This document shows, one piece after another, positions 24,501-36,179 of a DNA stretch of 64,000 nt; the stretch's first letter is position 1; each line of letters starts with the position of its first letter. The stretch is from Dendrobium chrysotoxum (lineage: Eukaryota; Streptophyta; Magnoliopsida; Asparagales; Orchidaceae). The notes beneath the pieces were generated by a model that saw nothing but the letters and a program-made list of their open reading frames with translations, was not told the origin of the DNA and did no database searches. Location: contig CM034303.1 in NCBI GenBank assembly GCA_019925795.1, positions 2,604,001-2,668,000 of the forward strand, read 5' to 3'. The translations under genes were made by a program, and so were the position numbers.

Positions 24501-27500
24501 CCTAAGATGATGTGTCACTAGGTTTTCTATGTTTAGTGTTTCTATCCTAAGGGAGCATGCATCCTAAGTCTAAGTTCTCTAAGACTCGGTCCTTAATTTT
24601 TGTCCTTATGTGTCACTGGTGTTGTAGGAGATGAATAGATGTTTTATTTCTAACCCCTTAGACATTCGCACATATGTGATTGGGTTTAAGGATCTATACA
24701 AATATGACAGAAAGATAACCTAATAATTGAAGTTTCTAAAGGGCCCTAAAGGTAGGAGAACTTACACACAACAAGGCTCCCTAAAGGCTGTCTAAGTTTT
24801 AAGAAAAACTCACTACACCGGGGGCTATGACCCGGTGGTATCGCCCGTAGCACCCCCACCAGAATGAATGGGGGCGACTGATGCTCGGATCCGACTGTCC
24901 AAGCTCCTTCGTCTAGTGCTCCAGTTGCTCCTTGCTTTTGCCTTCCCACATGTACCTCGCAAAAGCACAAAGAAAAGAACAAAGATTGGATGAGAGCAGG
25001 ATCATGTTCAATATGCGAATAATCAAAATGAAATACTATTAAATAAAAACATACCTTTTCTTTCGTCTGGATGTTAGCTCGGCTGTTTGCTTTCCATGAC
25101 TGTCCAAATTTTAAGAACTCCTCACATTGTTACAAAAACGGTCTTTATTTATTATTTTTATGGAATGTTAGCATCCCATTGGTAGACATGCCCTGTCAAA
25201 GTCCAAACATGCCTTTGCCCCACCCTTATTCCCATTCGGCATTTAAGCCAGATACAAATAAGAGTAAGGGAAATTTGGATGCTATTTACTGTTCCCACGT
25301 TTTAAGAAAGCACTCGAAAGACTTGACACAATCACCCGAATCACTCTCGTATAAAACTCAAAGCGATAGAGAAGAAAACCCAGTCTTGAAACCAAAATCC
25401 AAATAAAAATTTTTTTTTTTAACTTTAAATATGCTTTCAACCTACATGTGTAAGCTAACCTTTGGGAGAAAATGCAAGTAAGAAAAAGAATTCGTCTTGT
25501 TTCAAAAAGACTTAAAAGAGTCACCTAATATCAAATTTTTCTAATGTGAAACCATTCATAAAACCCCCAACCTCCAAAACGACTCAAAGAACTTCCAAAC
25601 AAAGCAACATATAAAATCTTCCTACAAGAGACCCACTATGACTTCTTCCGATGCAAAACAAACAAATCTCTTTTACGTGGGGTAAATTTATGCAAATTCT
25701 TCAACATTTTCTAAAAGAAAACCGCTTCATGAAAGCCTCATAGGTTTTCCCATTGAGAAAGAAAACATTCTCATATAATTGACAACATGTTTTTCAAAAC
25801 AAACATAAAACACAAGATAAAGATCATTATCTCCAAGACCCATAACCATCAAATAACAAGAGAAGTAAAGAAAAGGGTGCTCTTTGAGGAAGCTAGACCC
25901 ATCTTTCCATTCTCCACGACCCACTTTCATTCAAAGGAAACTACCCAATATAAAGCACGTGCCGTTGTATCGGTTTGAATCAAACTCACAAACTTCCTTA
26001 TATGCATTCAATCAATTTTGCCGAGAGCTTAAAACCAACCTCGCGCTATTTGAAAAGAAGAAAGATGACAAGAAAAAAAATGAAATATTCTCTTAGGCTT
26101 AAGATCCCACGTTGCCCTCTTATTTTTCTCCAAAATTAAAGGAAATGTTCCAATCAACACAAGGCATGAATTAGATTTGAATGAAAACTCATATTTAAAG
26201 CATACACAAAGATTCCCCAAGCCTTTCTCAAATGCTAAACTTCCTCCAACATAAATTCTCATATCCAAAGAGGAATGGAGAATAATGAAATCACATAGAT
26301 TGCCGTGATGAAACATAAGAGATATGATAATCCAACTCTCCATCTTTACATCACATGTATATGCATAGAAGTAAAGCCTTTGAAGGATAAGGCACATATA
26401 CATGCTTATTTGTTCCCATTCCCAGAAAATTTTCATGGCCAAGTGTAACAACAATCTACCGCCATTGGTTTAAGAAAAAGAAATATCTTTTATTGTTATG
26501 AGAAAACAAAGTTCTACCAAGGCATGGTTAAGATCTACCACAAACTTAATCTTTTATATTATGCATGGCATGAATACGATATCGTTTAGAAACAACACTT
26601 CTCACAAATATCATGTTTTAAGCTTTTCAATCTCAAGGATATCAACATAGTTTGGACAAAATCACCTCTCCAATTTTTACAACCTACACGAAGGAAGGCC
26701 AAATTCTAAAGAAGTGTTCTTGGCACAAGGTGTATATGAGCATTTGGACAAGAGATTTCCAAGATAAGATAATTTTTTGTGACATGATCCGCAAATTTCA
26801 GTATTTCAATGAAGATAATATGCAAACATAATGTCAATGCTCCTTCAAACAACACAAGTGAGCCTTCTTAATACATCGATTCATCGTATAAAGTCTTAAC
26901 ATGCTCAAACAATTGCAAATCTCCTCTTTTTATCAAAGGAAAGACTTCTACTAACTCTTAATAGGCATTAACACAAATACCTTGCATGCATATTTTGGTA
27001 AAGAACTAACATAGCTCCTCATGATTCTCCATCATTTACACCTAAAATTTAAAATTGAGCACAAGTTTCACATACCAACGACACTCTCAAATGATCCAGA
27101 TTAACCCATTGGAGAGATATACGAATCAACATATGAATCAACACATAAAGAACAAAACAAGATATATCCTTATACAATCTTAAGGATGAGAAACAACCAA
27201 ATATTATGCACGTACAAACTCAAGAGAAGGGCAATGAAGAACCATTCCAATTAATTTGTCAAAGTCATTTCCTCTGTTACTTAATCTCAAGCCAAATAGA
27301 TCTTCTCTTAAACTATGTAAATCAACAAGCTAGAGAGATATTGCTATTAATGAAGAAGAAGAAGGAGGAGAGAAAGTGGAAGAATAGCATGTACCTGTCA
27401 AGGAGAGGAGTTCAAGCTTTGCGAAGACAAGTCGGAGGCGGGTCGGGTGTGCGAATCCAAAGGAGGCTTCACTTTCTTGACTTCTGGGTTTCGCAAGACC

Positions 27501-28373
27501 GAGAGGTGCGAGAGGGAGTTGACGCCGGGTTTAGTCCTAAGAGGTGAAGCCGGGAGCAGGGGGTAAGGGATATACCTGCGAAATGGAGGAAGACTGGCGG
27601 CGTCAGATGCAGCGACGGGTCTCACAGAGGGGGGTTTCGGCTAGGACTCGCGAGCAGCAAAGGTAGAGAGCAGGGGAGCGTCGCGAATGGAGTCGGGCTT
27701 GGGGTCCAACGGGCTGCTTGGCTGGGATTCGCGAACAGGAAGCAGAGCGGAGAGGTCTGGCGTCGGTTTCCTTTGGAGTCGCGCGAACAGGAGGGAGGAA
27801 GCCGGCTGGGGTCTTCGGTTCCTGGTGCTGTGCCGACTAGGGAGAGGGAGAAGGGTCCGGGTGTGCCAGAGCCAAGAGAGCTGGGCTATCAATTTTCCTG
27901 CCCGTTAATGCCTAATGCCACAAATCAGCGATCCAATCTCGCGAATCTTGAAATTCTTCCATATATGTCTTACTCGATGCCCGCCATAGATGCAAATTTT
28001 CTGAGTATAGAAGTTAATTTAAAAAAAAAAATTGGTAAATCAATTTGGGTTTTAAAGAATTTAAATTAGGCTATGTTAGGTCGAATTTGAGTCCGAATTT
28101 AACTTGATTTGAGTCGAATTAGGCTCGAGCTGGTTCAGTGAATTTAGCCGTATAAAATTGAACCCGAATCAATAAAATTAAATCTAAATAAATTAACAGC
28201 TCGAATTGAATCAAACTTGGCGCGATTAGAGTACATCGATCAAGGTTATTTAAACTTCATCGGATCTAGTTCGACTCGATTCGAGTTATCCCGAGCTCGA
28301 ATTAGACTCGACGTGGTCCAATTAAGCTGATCGAGGATGCACGAGGGCGCTCGTACGAAAATCGAGGTCAACA
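21542..28373 (-). repeat. LTR (left, 3' LTR in element sense)
   Basis: This copy is 6832 bases. It contains no reading frame that I can assign to a protein family; the short frames it holds are repeated unchanged or nearly so in the right LTR. The stretch at 23640-24720 is AT-rich, while 27400-27890 is GC-rich. Element sense runs right to left. Confidence 0.92.
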
Positions 28374-29590
28374 AACGGACCCCCAACAGGTGCGGTGAAC
28401 GACTAGTGAGCCGTACGTGTTGGCGTTGACCTCCCTATCTCTAGGAAGATGCAACCCTACAACCCACTAATAAGGCCCACTAGAAAGATGCAAACCTACA
28501 ATCCACTATAGGGGCTCGGGAAGCATACAATCATACAACAATCAGGCAGTAGGTATCCCACCATGTTATGGTCATACGGTGACACAATAGTCACCCAAGC
28601 ATGCAGTCATGCATTGATTACATAACCATATAATCAGGCAATCATATCACTGAGTCACAATATAGCATTACCAAATAAACAGCACCTAACCAGGTTACAA
28701 TCAACTAATCATATAACGATAATTTAATCACAGCTCAATCATGCGATCACACAGTAACCACACAACCAGGCGATAAATATACGATAACATTTAATTATAT
28801 CGAATCACATTATGATGAGCAAATGATCATGCAATAGTCATCCACCAATCATGTAACTATGCAATGATTGCACGATAATGCAATAATTACTTAATCATGC
28901 AATGGGCAGTCTAAAATGCAATAATCACATCAAAATCAAATAACCATATATTGATCATGCACTCGATCAATCGACCACTCAATCATGTGATGATCATACA
29001 ACCACACAGGCATGATGGGACAGAAGATGGGAGAGAAACTTGAAATTCATCTAATCGACCCGAAACAGCGAATAAATGAGGCTCAATGCTCACTAAACCA
29101 GCTCGAAATAGTGAGGGAGAGCCAAGGAAAGAAAATCAACTATATACTCGACCACATGTAAGCAGCAGAGTTGAAGGAAGAGAAAGGGATTTCATGCTCG
29201 CATGAGCAGAATCGGAACCAAAATATAAAGAATTACAAAAAATTCAGCAATCATCTAGAACATGTCTACGATGATGTGAAGAGAAAGGAAACCCAACAAT
29301 CACTTGATCAGATCGAAATAGTAACAGATAACAATCAAAGTAAAGCAAGGAGTACCACCAGAGAATGATGATAGATCATATATCTGCCTTACCATATAGT
29401 AAGGGCAGAATAGAGAAGAAAATAAAGGAAAGGGGGTCTCACATCCACCTGACCATATCGAAATAGTGAATGTGAAAAATTCGATGCCCACATGATTATA
29501 TCAAAACAGTGAAATAAAGAGCAAAAAGATAAATTAGACCACCTATCTGCCTAACCATATAGAAACAACAGAACAGAAGGTAAAAGGAGC
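28374..29590. other. Element interior next to the 3' LTR
   Basis: No coding signal. The first bases, read on the minus strand toward the LTR, give GTTGGGGGTCCGTT, a possible polypurine tract. From about 28590 to 29000 the sequence is a degenerate array of short units resembling CAATCATGCAATGAT, with many variants. Confidence 0.6.
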
Positions 29591-30715
29591 GGTGAGGTAT
29601 GCCTCCCAGGGACTCTGTCGGGCTCTCTCAACCAAGTAAAGAGTAAAGACTGATGTCTACCCGGCGCATATGCCTGCAGTAAGACAATCAGGGAAAAAGG
29701 AGTGGTGAGGAATGCCTCCCAGGGACTCTGTCGGGCTCTCTCAACCAAGTAAAAAGTAAAATCTGATGTCTACCCGGCGCATATGCCTGCAGTAAGACAA
29801 CCAGGGAAAAAGGAGTGGTGAGGAATGCCTTCCAGGGACTCTGTCGGGGCTCTCTCAACCAAGTAAAGAGTAAAGGCTGATGTCTACCCGGCGCATATGC
29901 CTGCAGTAAGACAACCAGGAAAAAAGGGGTGGTGAGGAATACCCTCCCAGGGACTCTGTCGGGGCTCTCTCAACCAAGTAAAGAGTAAAGTCTGATGTCT
30001 ACCCGGCGCATATGCCTGCAGTAGGACAATCAGGGGAAAAGAGTGGTGAGGAATGCCCTCTCAGGGACTCTGTCGGGGCTCTCTCAACCAAGTAAAGAGT
30101 AAAGACTGATGTCTACTCAGCGCATATGCCTGCAGTAGGACAATCAGGGGAAAAGAGTGGTGAGGAATGCCCTCTCAGGGACTCTGTTGGGGCTCTCTCA
30201 ACCAAGTAAAGAGTAAAGACTGATGTCTACCCAGCGCATATGCCTGCAGTAGGACAATCAGGGAAAAAGAGTGGTGAGGAATGCCCTCCCAGGGACTCTG
30301 TCGGGGCTCTCTCAACCAAGTAAAGAGTAAAGTCTGATGTCTATCCGGCGCATATGCCTGCAGTAGGACAATCAAGGAAAAAGAGTGGTGAGGAATGCCC
30401 TCCCAGGGACTCTGTCGGGGCTCTCTCAACCAAGTAAAGAGTAAAGTCTGATGTCTATCCGGCGCATATGCCTGCAATAGGACAATCAGGGAAAAAGAGT
30501 GGTGAGGAATGCCCTCCCAGGGACTCTGTCGGGGCTCTCTCAACCAAGTAAAGAGTAAAGTCTGATGTCTATCCGGCGCATATGCCTGCAATAGGACAAT
30601 CAGGGAAAAAGAGTGGTGAGGAATGCCCTCCCAGGGACTCTGTCGGGGCTCTCTCAACCAAGTAAAGTTTGATGTCTACTCGGCGCATATGCCTGCAGTA
30701 GGACAATCAGTGAAA
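29591..30715. repeat. Tandem array, unit about 114 bp, about 10 copies
   Basis: Units contain CCCAGGGACTCTGTCGG, CTCTCAACCAAGTAAAGAG, TGATGTCTACCCGGCGCATA and GCCTGCAGTAGGACAATCAG, with a spacing of 113-115 bases. Copies are highly alike, the middle ones almost identical. In several consecutive units the period is exactly 114 (38 codons), so the minus strand stays open over about 480 bases at 30175-30657. That frame is a by-product of the repeat, not a recognised protein. Confidence 0.9.
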
Positions 30716-31135
30716 AGTCCACCCCCGCTCGGTGTATGTGCCTGCAACGGGGTTCCTACCCGACGCATATGTCTGCAATAGGATAAAGGAAAACTCAACA
30801 ATCACCCGGCACATATGCCTGTAGTGATATGGAGAGAAAAGAGAAGGTCACCTCTGCCTGGTGTATGTGCCTGCAGCAGAGTCCCTACCCGGCGCATATG
30901 CCTGCAGTAGGATAAAGAAAGAACACTCTACACAATCACTTGGCGCATATGCCCACAGTGATGTGAAGAGGAAAGAGGTCACCTCTGCCCGGTGTATGTG
31001 CCTGCGGCAGAGTCCCTACCCCGGCGCATATGCCTGCAGTAGGATAAAGAAAGAACACAAGAACACTCTACACGATCACCCGGCGCATCTGCCTGCAGTG
31101 ATTGTGAAGAGGAAAGAGTCACCTCAACACCGACC
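30716..31135. repeat. Second tandem array, unit about 131 bp
   Basis: About three diverged units share CCCGGCGCATATGCCTGCAG with the neighbouring 114-bp array but have a different body (CACCTCTGCC, GGATAAAGAAAGAACA). Matching CACCTCTGCC starts lie at about 30849 and 30980. It looks like a related but separately amplified segment. Confidence 0.75.
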
Positions 31136-31426
31136 TGACACAGATCTGTGTAGGGATGTGAGGGAGAAAGGAAAGATAAGTAGAAGAATTCTGAGAGAGA
31201 AGTTGTCTAAGGAACCCCAAGCTAGCGCTTTGGTTACCACGTGGTAGAGGACAAATCGTCGTGGCCACGAGTATCCGAATGCCGGCGAAATTTCTTAGGC
31301 AACATTAATATCACACGAAAAGAAAGAAAACATCAGATTAATGCCTCAAGGGACAACAGGAAGAGATACGCCCTCAGCAGAGTGGCGAGAGGGGCAATCT
31401 CATCCCAGGTGGGCAACAACTAGAGC

Positions 31427-32305
31427 AGCGAGGGAGCACACCCGCTACGAAGAATAACATGATATCAAAGAGAAATAATTATCAAGGAACTACAGTGGTG
31501 GACCCATACTAACTGATGGGGACCCTGTAAGAAGAGAAAACTACATCAACCGATCCACGGGACCTCTCTGGCAGCCAAGAGTCAGGTCCCGATAGGGATA
31601 TATATAGACAAAGAAATTAGGGCATTAATCTTCTGCTAGAAAATCAATGCTCACAAAGAAGAGATGTTAACACCTGACATTAGGTGCGCTACATCGCCGT
31701 TTGGGGGAATAACTCGAGGTAGCAAGGGGACACACCCGCCACCGAGGATAATGAGTATGAATAAGATTAACAATCATCAGAACATCACAGTGGTAGCACC
31801 CACACAAACTAGTGGGACCCTGTGAAAAGTGAAAGTGACCTCAACTCGTCCATAGAACTACTCTTCTATTTAAGAGTAGGGCATGAATGAAGAATTATGT
31901 CGATAAAGAAACCAAGGAGCTGATCTTCTGCTAGAAAATCAAAGCTCCTGAGAAAGTGATGCTAACATCTGAGATAAGATGTACTACATCACAACTAGGG
32001 AAATAACTCGAGGTAGTGAGGGGACACACTCGCCACCGAGGATAACAACTATGGATAAAAATAATAATCATCAACAGTTCACAGTGGTAACACCCACACT
32101 AACTGGTGGGACTCTGTGAGAGATGAAAGCAACATCGCTATATCCATAAGACCGCTCTAGAAGCTGAGAGCAAGATATGAATGGGAAAGCGAGTTACTGA
32201 TTAAGAGTAGGAGAGGGGGCTGATCTTTCCTTAGGAAAATCTAAGCCTACAAAGAAGTGATGTTAACATCCAGAACAAGATGTACCACATCACTAATGAA
32301 GATTA
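31427..32305. repeat. Three tandem copies of a 294-bp unit
   Basis: Matching starts are AGCGAGGGAGCACACCCGC at 31427, AGCAAGGGGACACACCCGCC at 31721 and AGTGAGGGGACACACTCGCC at 32015, exactly 294 bases apart. Each unit then repeats a CACAGTGGTA-type block, GGGACCCTGTGA, CTTCTGCTAGAAAATCAA and TGTTAACA in order. Divergence between units is considerable, so this amplification looks older than the 114-bp array. Confidence 0.85.
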
Positions 32306-32498
32306 CTATAATCATAAAGAATCATAACAATGCAAGTGTAGGGCAATCCTTAAAGCGATCACCTAGACGGTTCAAAGGAGAGGAAAAGGAAAGCTTGGGG
32401 AATTTGAGCTCTTAGAGAGTTTTACCGGGTTCCACCTGTGACAAGGGCAACCGGTTTTGCTCAACCGAGAGCTTCCCTCTTTTTTTTTTTTATCATCA

Positions 32499-32502
<4 letters not shown>

Positions 32503-32589
<87 letters not shown>
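32503..32589. repeat. (TA)n microsatellite
   Basis: About 43 uninterrupted TA units lie between a T tract and TTTAGTATATG. Exact length may be unreliable. Confidence 0.95.
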
Positions 32590-32592
<3 letters not shown>

Positions 32593-32820
32593 GTATATGA
32601 AAGAAAGGAAGTGCGCTCAATAGGCACTACAGTGAATAAAGGAAAAGAAACAGGTAAAAGAGCTGAACTGATAACTGTCGACTTGGCCTATCAAGGCCTC
32701 CTCTCAACTGTCTTTGAACTCTGAACTGGATGTCTGGTCATATCCCTTGTCTTGCGAGAGAGTGCGAGCTACCACTCTCCCCAGAACTAAGGGGTGTTCT
32801 GCTAACTACTATCAATCATC

Positions 32821-35067
32821 TCACTGACTGGGGCTTGCATTCATTTGCACATCCTGAGCCACTTTGCCTTGAGGCTGCACTAAATCACTATCTTGTAGGT
32901 GAATCTTTCCACTAGCCATAAGGCTCTCCACCCTATTCTTGAACACAAAACAATCTTCAAGGATATGCCCAGTATGGCGATGAAAGGGGCAATATAATGG
33001 GTGCTCTATCAGTCCTTCTTCATTTTTCTTCTTATTAAATGGAAATATTATGATATTATTTTTAACAAGGGATTTAAATATCTTTTGCACACTTTCCCTC
33101 TTAAAGGGATATTCCTTGTCGAGCCTCTCCTGTAAGGACAACTGACCCTCTGAAGTCTTATGAGGGGATCTATCATGTATTGCTGACTGCCCAGGTGTGT
33201 ACGATGACTGTTGTAGTACTGAACTGACTAAGGGCTTCTTGCCCTTATCTGACGGTCTATAGGTACTGTGTACCTCCCCTCTCCTAGGCGGAGGTGCCCC
33301 TGAAGACTCCTGCCGTTGAGGTCTACGCGAGGGTTGACTCTCAACCTTAGGAGGGACTGCATCGGGTATGCTGTCCTGCAGGCTGATCACCTTTGTTAAC
33401 AACTTTTGAAAGGTTCTAATGTTAAAACCCTTCAAGTAAGGAGATATAGGACCATCTATATTCTTCAACAAGATTTCTACTGCATGCTGCTCCTGTAACT
33501 GGGGCTCACAATGCAAACTAAGATTCCTCCATCTGACTATATAATCTGGTAGAGTCTCACGGGGCCGCTGCCTGGCCACAACTAACTCTCCAACTGTAAC
33601 CTGGTGCTCTGCATTGATAAATCTTTGAACAAAAAGCTGCTCTAACTCTGCAAATGTGCGAACTGAGTCATTGGGGAGGTCGGCGTACCAGGAAAATGTC
33701 ACCCCAACTAAACTACTGACGAACAATCTCAACATCAAAGCATCATTCCCTCCTATGTTGCAACATATGGCCCGGTACTGAGCCACATGCTGCCTTGGGT
33801 TTCCAAATCCATCAAAAACTCTAAACCTAGGAGGGATAAAACCAGGGGGGTAAGGCTCCTGCTCGTACTCAACTGGGTAAGGTCTCCCCCTGCTAACTAC
33901 CTCTCCAGACTTCCTGGAGGAAATGGCCTGCTCAACCTTCCGAGCAATCAAATCCTGAATCTGTCCCGCTGATAACTGAGCTGACTGACTCTGAATTGGG
34001 ATAGTGAAAGTAACTGCCGTAGGTGACACTGGAACTGCTCTCTGGACCCTGTCCACTCCTATAGGGTCTGGTGCTACTATAGGTGGTACTACTGGTTCAT
34101 CAGTGGACGTAGTAGGAGTACCTACGTCTGTAACTTGGGGCACGACCCCCAAAGCTGTCAACTGAGCGGTCATCACTGCCATGGCTCTAGCCATCTCTGC
34201 CATCCGAGTTTGAAGATTTAAAATTGTAGCTTCTGTATCAACTGACCTGGGAGATCCACCCACCTCTGGCTCTCCCTGCTCATCATCATCATCATCTGCC
34301 TCTCTCTGCTCATCCGAGAGACATCGTCTAGTAATCACACACACTCGGTGCACTGGTATATCTTCATCTGACTCTTCGAGCATGTCCTCCTCGGAGAAGG
34401 TCTGACAAAGCGCTTCCATATATGGACCCATAGGGGAAGAAATCCTATGAGGGCTAGGAGCTGAAACTACCTCTCCCCGGGCTGGTGAACCATCGGGAGG
34501 GACTATAACATCAACATCTGCCACTGTATCGTAGACCATCGGAACTGCCTCTGATCCGGAAGGAACAACTGTCTCTAGCTGCCCAACTGTCTCAACTGAC
34601 TGCACTGCCTCGACAAGAGAGTATGTCTGTCGTCGTCTCCATACCCGTCCGCTACGACGGGACCCAGTGGGAACAACTGACTGCTGAGTGGCTACCATAA
34701 CTGAACTAAACTGAGGTCTAGTAGGCTCTAGCTGTTGTCTTCGTCCATGACGACGTGGGGGTCGTCCAATAGCGGGAGCAACTGTCTGCGGTCTAACTGA
34801 AGGAACTGAACTAACTGGCTGCCGTGGCGGCTGTCCTCTCCGCCATTGGTACCTCTGCCTCAGTAAGTGAACGGACGCCTGAGAAATCTGACAGAGTAAC
34901 CTCTTCCGACCGACAGGGCTTTGACTCCGCGCTAAGCGGATAATGCTTCGAATCCTTTGAGAGAGGGTTCGAGTGGCATCATCCCTGGGGACCCTAGCGC
35001 GTGGTAAAGTAGTGGTAACAGGAGGGGCCGACGCAATGCGAGCAACGTCCTCCTCATCACCACTGTG
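32821..35067 (-). CDS. Retrotransposon gag-type protein
   Basis: The frame is open on the minus strand from just after a stop at about 35070 to 32821; the first ATG is at 34698, giving 625 residues from there. The middle carries the retrotransposon gag capsid domain: FRVFDGFGNPRQHVAQYRAI, then VGVTFSWYADLPNDSVRTF, ELEQLFVQRF and LPDYIVRWRNLSLHC. Near the C-terminus YCPFHRHTGHILEDCFVFKN has the Cys/His layout common in plant gypsy gag-pol proteins. The N-terminal 250 residues are acidic and low in complexity. It is expected to form virus-like particles that package element RNA. No protease or polymerase follows, so mobility would depend on enzymes from a related full element. The frame upstream of the ATG is also open and may belong to a fusion with the ORF at 35057. 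Confidence 0.85.
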   Translation of the reverse strand, partial: HSGDEEDVARIASAPPVTTTLPRARVPRDDATRTLSQRIRSIIRLARSQSPVGRKRLLCQISQASVHLLRQRYQWRRGQPPRQPVSSVPSVRPQTVAPAIGRPPRRHGRRQQLEPTRPQFSSVMVATQQSVVPTGSRRSGRVWRRRQTYSLVEAVQSVETVGQLETVVPSGSEAVPMVYDTVADVDVIVPPDGSPARGEVVSAPSPHRISSPMGPYMEALCQTFSEEDMLEESDEDIPVHRVCVITRRCLSDEQREADDDDDEQGEPEVGGSPRSVDTEATILNLQTRMAEMARAMAVMTAQLTALGVVPQVTDVGTPTTSTDEPVVPPIVAPDPIGVDRVQRAVPVSPTAVTFTIPIQSQSAQLSAGQIQDLIARKVEQAISSRKSGEVVSRGRPYPVEYEQEPYPPGFIPPRFRVFDGFGNPRQHVAQYRAICCNIGGNDALMLRLFVSSLVGVTFSWYADLPNDSVRTFAELEQLFVQRFINAEHQVTVGELVVARQRPRETLPDYIVRWRNLSLHCEPQLQEQHAVEILLKNIDGPISPYLKGFNIRTFQKLLTKVISLQDSIPDAVPPKVESQPSRRPQRQESSGAPPPRRGEVHSTYRPSDKGKKPLVSSVLQQSSYTPGQSAIHDRSPHKTSEGQLSLQERLDKEYPFKRESVQKIFKSLVKNNIIIFPFNKKKNEEGLIEHPLYCPFHRHTGHILEDCFVFKNRVESLMASGKIHLQDSDLVQPQGKVAQDVQMNASPSQ

Positions 35068-35842
35068 TCAGTGGAGAGAAGCATCCTCCCTGAACTGCTT
35101 CTATCTCAGGTGCTACTACAACCTCTGGGGTGGGCGAAACTGAAACTGGTCGCGGTGCCTGCTGCTCGGGGACCACTCTCCTCTGAACTGGCTCCTGGCG
35201 AGCCAACGAATCTGTCATATGTTGTCTATCTGCCTCAGATGCAGCCAAACGAAGTCTACGGTTTCTATTCCTCCGGGCCCTTCTCCCAAGGCCGAAGGCG
35301 GAAGACGAAGCAACATCTGAACCCACTACCTGAGCGACAGGGGGAACAGGAAGTACGGGAAGTGTCGGGGTCTGCTCGAGGGTCTCTGGGTGAGACAGTC
35401 GAGCGAAAGCTGAAACCCGACGGGAGGAAGGCGAAGGAGTCTCGGTCTGGGCACCCCTCTTCCTAGAGGAAGAAGGAGGGGGGACCCGAACACGAGCCGC
35501 CTCTGCCGGAACAACAACAGGGGTAACTACTGCCTGCTGGCACTGAGGGGCCGGGGCAGTCTGAACAACAGGTAGAACAGGAGTAGGACGAGCATGTGCC
35601 TGGGCTGTCCGTCGAGCAACTGGACGTCCAAAGGGGCGCATGGCTGCACGACCTCTCCTCTGAGGAGGAGAAAAGGCAGCAGCCTCAGCCGGGGTTGGCC
35701 AGCCAAGAGTGGCAAAGGCCGAGTCGGTGAAGGAATCAAAAGTGATTCCTTCAGCAGGAGGACTGACCAGCAGGGACTCAGGAAGTGTCACCTGGGCGTC
35801 AGTACCAAAGCGGAAGGTAACAGAAGGCACGAAGGAAGCCAT
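35057..35842 (-). CDS. Extra ORF upstream of gag, proline/alanine-rich
   Basis: This 261-residue frame starts at the ATG at 35842 (MASFVPSVTFRFG); the frame is open a few codons further but without an ATG. It ends SPLTQW at a TGA at 35057. The protein is rich in Pro, Ala, Arg and Val, with a basic GRRARRNRNRRLRL stretch near the middle, and shows no domain I recognise. It lies between the primer-binding site and gag, where Tat/Ogre-type elements carry an additional ORF. Its stop overlaps the open gag frame, and a +1 change of frame would fuse the two. The function is unknown. Confidence 0.6.
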   Translation of the reverse strand: MASFVPSVTFRFGTDAQVTLPESLLVSPPAEGITFDSFTDSAFATLGWPTPAEAAAFSPPQRRGRAAMRPFGRPVARRTAQAHARPTPVLPVVQTAPAPQCQQAVVTPVVVPAEAARVRVPPPSSSRKRGAQTETPSPSSRRVSAFARLSHPETLEQTPTLPVLPVPPVAQVVGSDVASSSAFGLGRRARRNRNRRLRLAASEADRQHMTDSLARQEPVQRRVVPEQQAPRPVSVSPTPEVVVAPEIEAVQGGCFSPLTQW

Positions 35843-36155
35843 AGCATTGTCTGCCAAGAAGAAGGAAAGAAATTTGAAATGATTAATAAGAAATTAAGAG
35901 AAGAGAAATGATGGATAGGAGACAGACTGACCTAGAAGGTCAGAAAGAAGGAAATTTAGCTAGAGGGAAACCCTAACTAAGAAGAACAGAATGAAAGAAA
36001 CCTAGCTAGGGGGAAACCCTAACTAAGAAGACGAAATGACCCTAACTAAGAAAGGACCCTAACTAAGAGTAGGACGAACTTAATCTAGGGAGTACCAATC
36101 CTGGAGTACACACAGGAAAAGATAATATAGAATCCAAAGATGGAGAGAGAAACCT

Positions 36156-36173
36156 GTCCCACCGTGGTCGCCA
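36156..36173 (-). promoter_or_regulatory. Putative primer-binding site
   Basis: On the minus strand, after the LTR end and AGGTTTC, the sequence is TGGCGACCACGGTGGGAC. A TGGCGACNCC-like site is known from Ogre-type plant elements primed by an arginine tRNA. The match here is by memory of that motif and was not tested against tRNA sequences. Confidence 0.6.
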
Positions 36174-36179
36174 GAAACC

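Noticed and set aside
22936..27908. Several 60-140 residue frames inside the 6.83-kb LTR, conserved in both copies
   Set aside because: Both LTRs derive from one copy at insertion, so the likeness shows recent duplication, not selection. None has a recognisable domain.
30175..30657. A gene for a 160-residue repeat protein on the minus strand
   Set aside because: The frame exists only because the tandem unit is a multiple of three bases; it has no start context or family likeness.
29591..31135. A CRISPR-like array
   Set aside because: Repeats of 114-131 bases follow each other with no unique spacers, and the context is a plant retrotransposon interior.
32372..32620. A reading frame with a long Tyr-Ile repeat
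   Set aside because: It is a translation of the (TA)n microsatellite.
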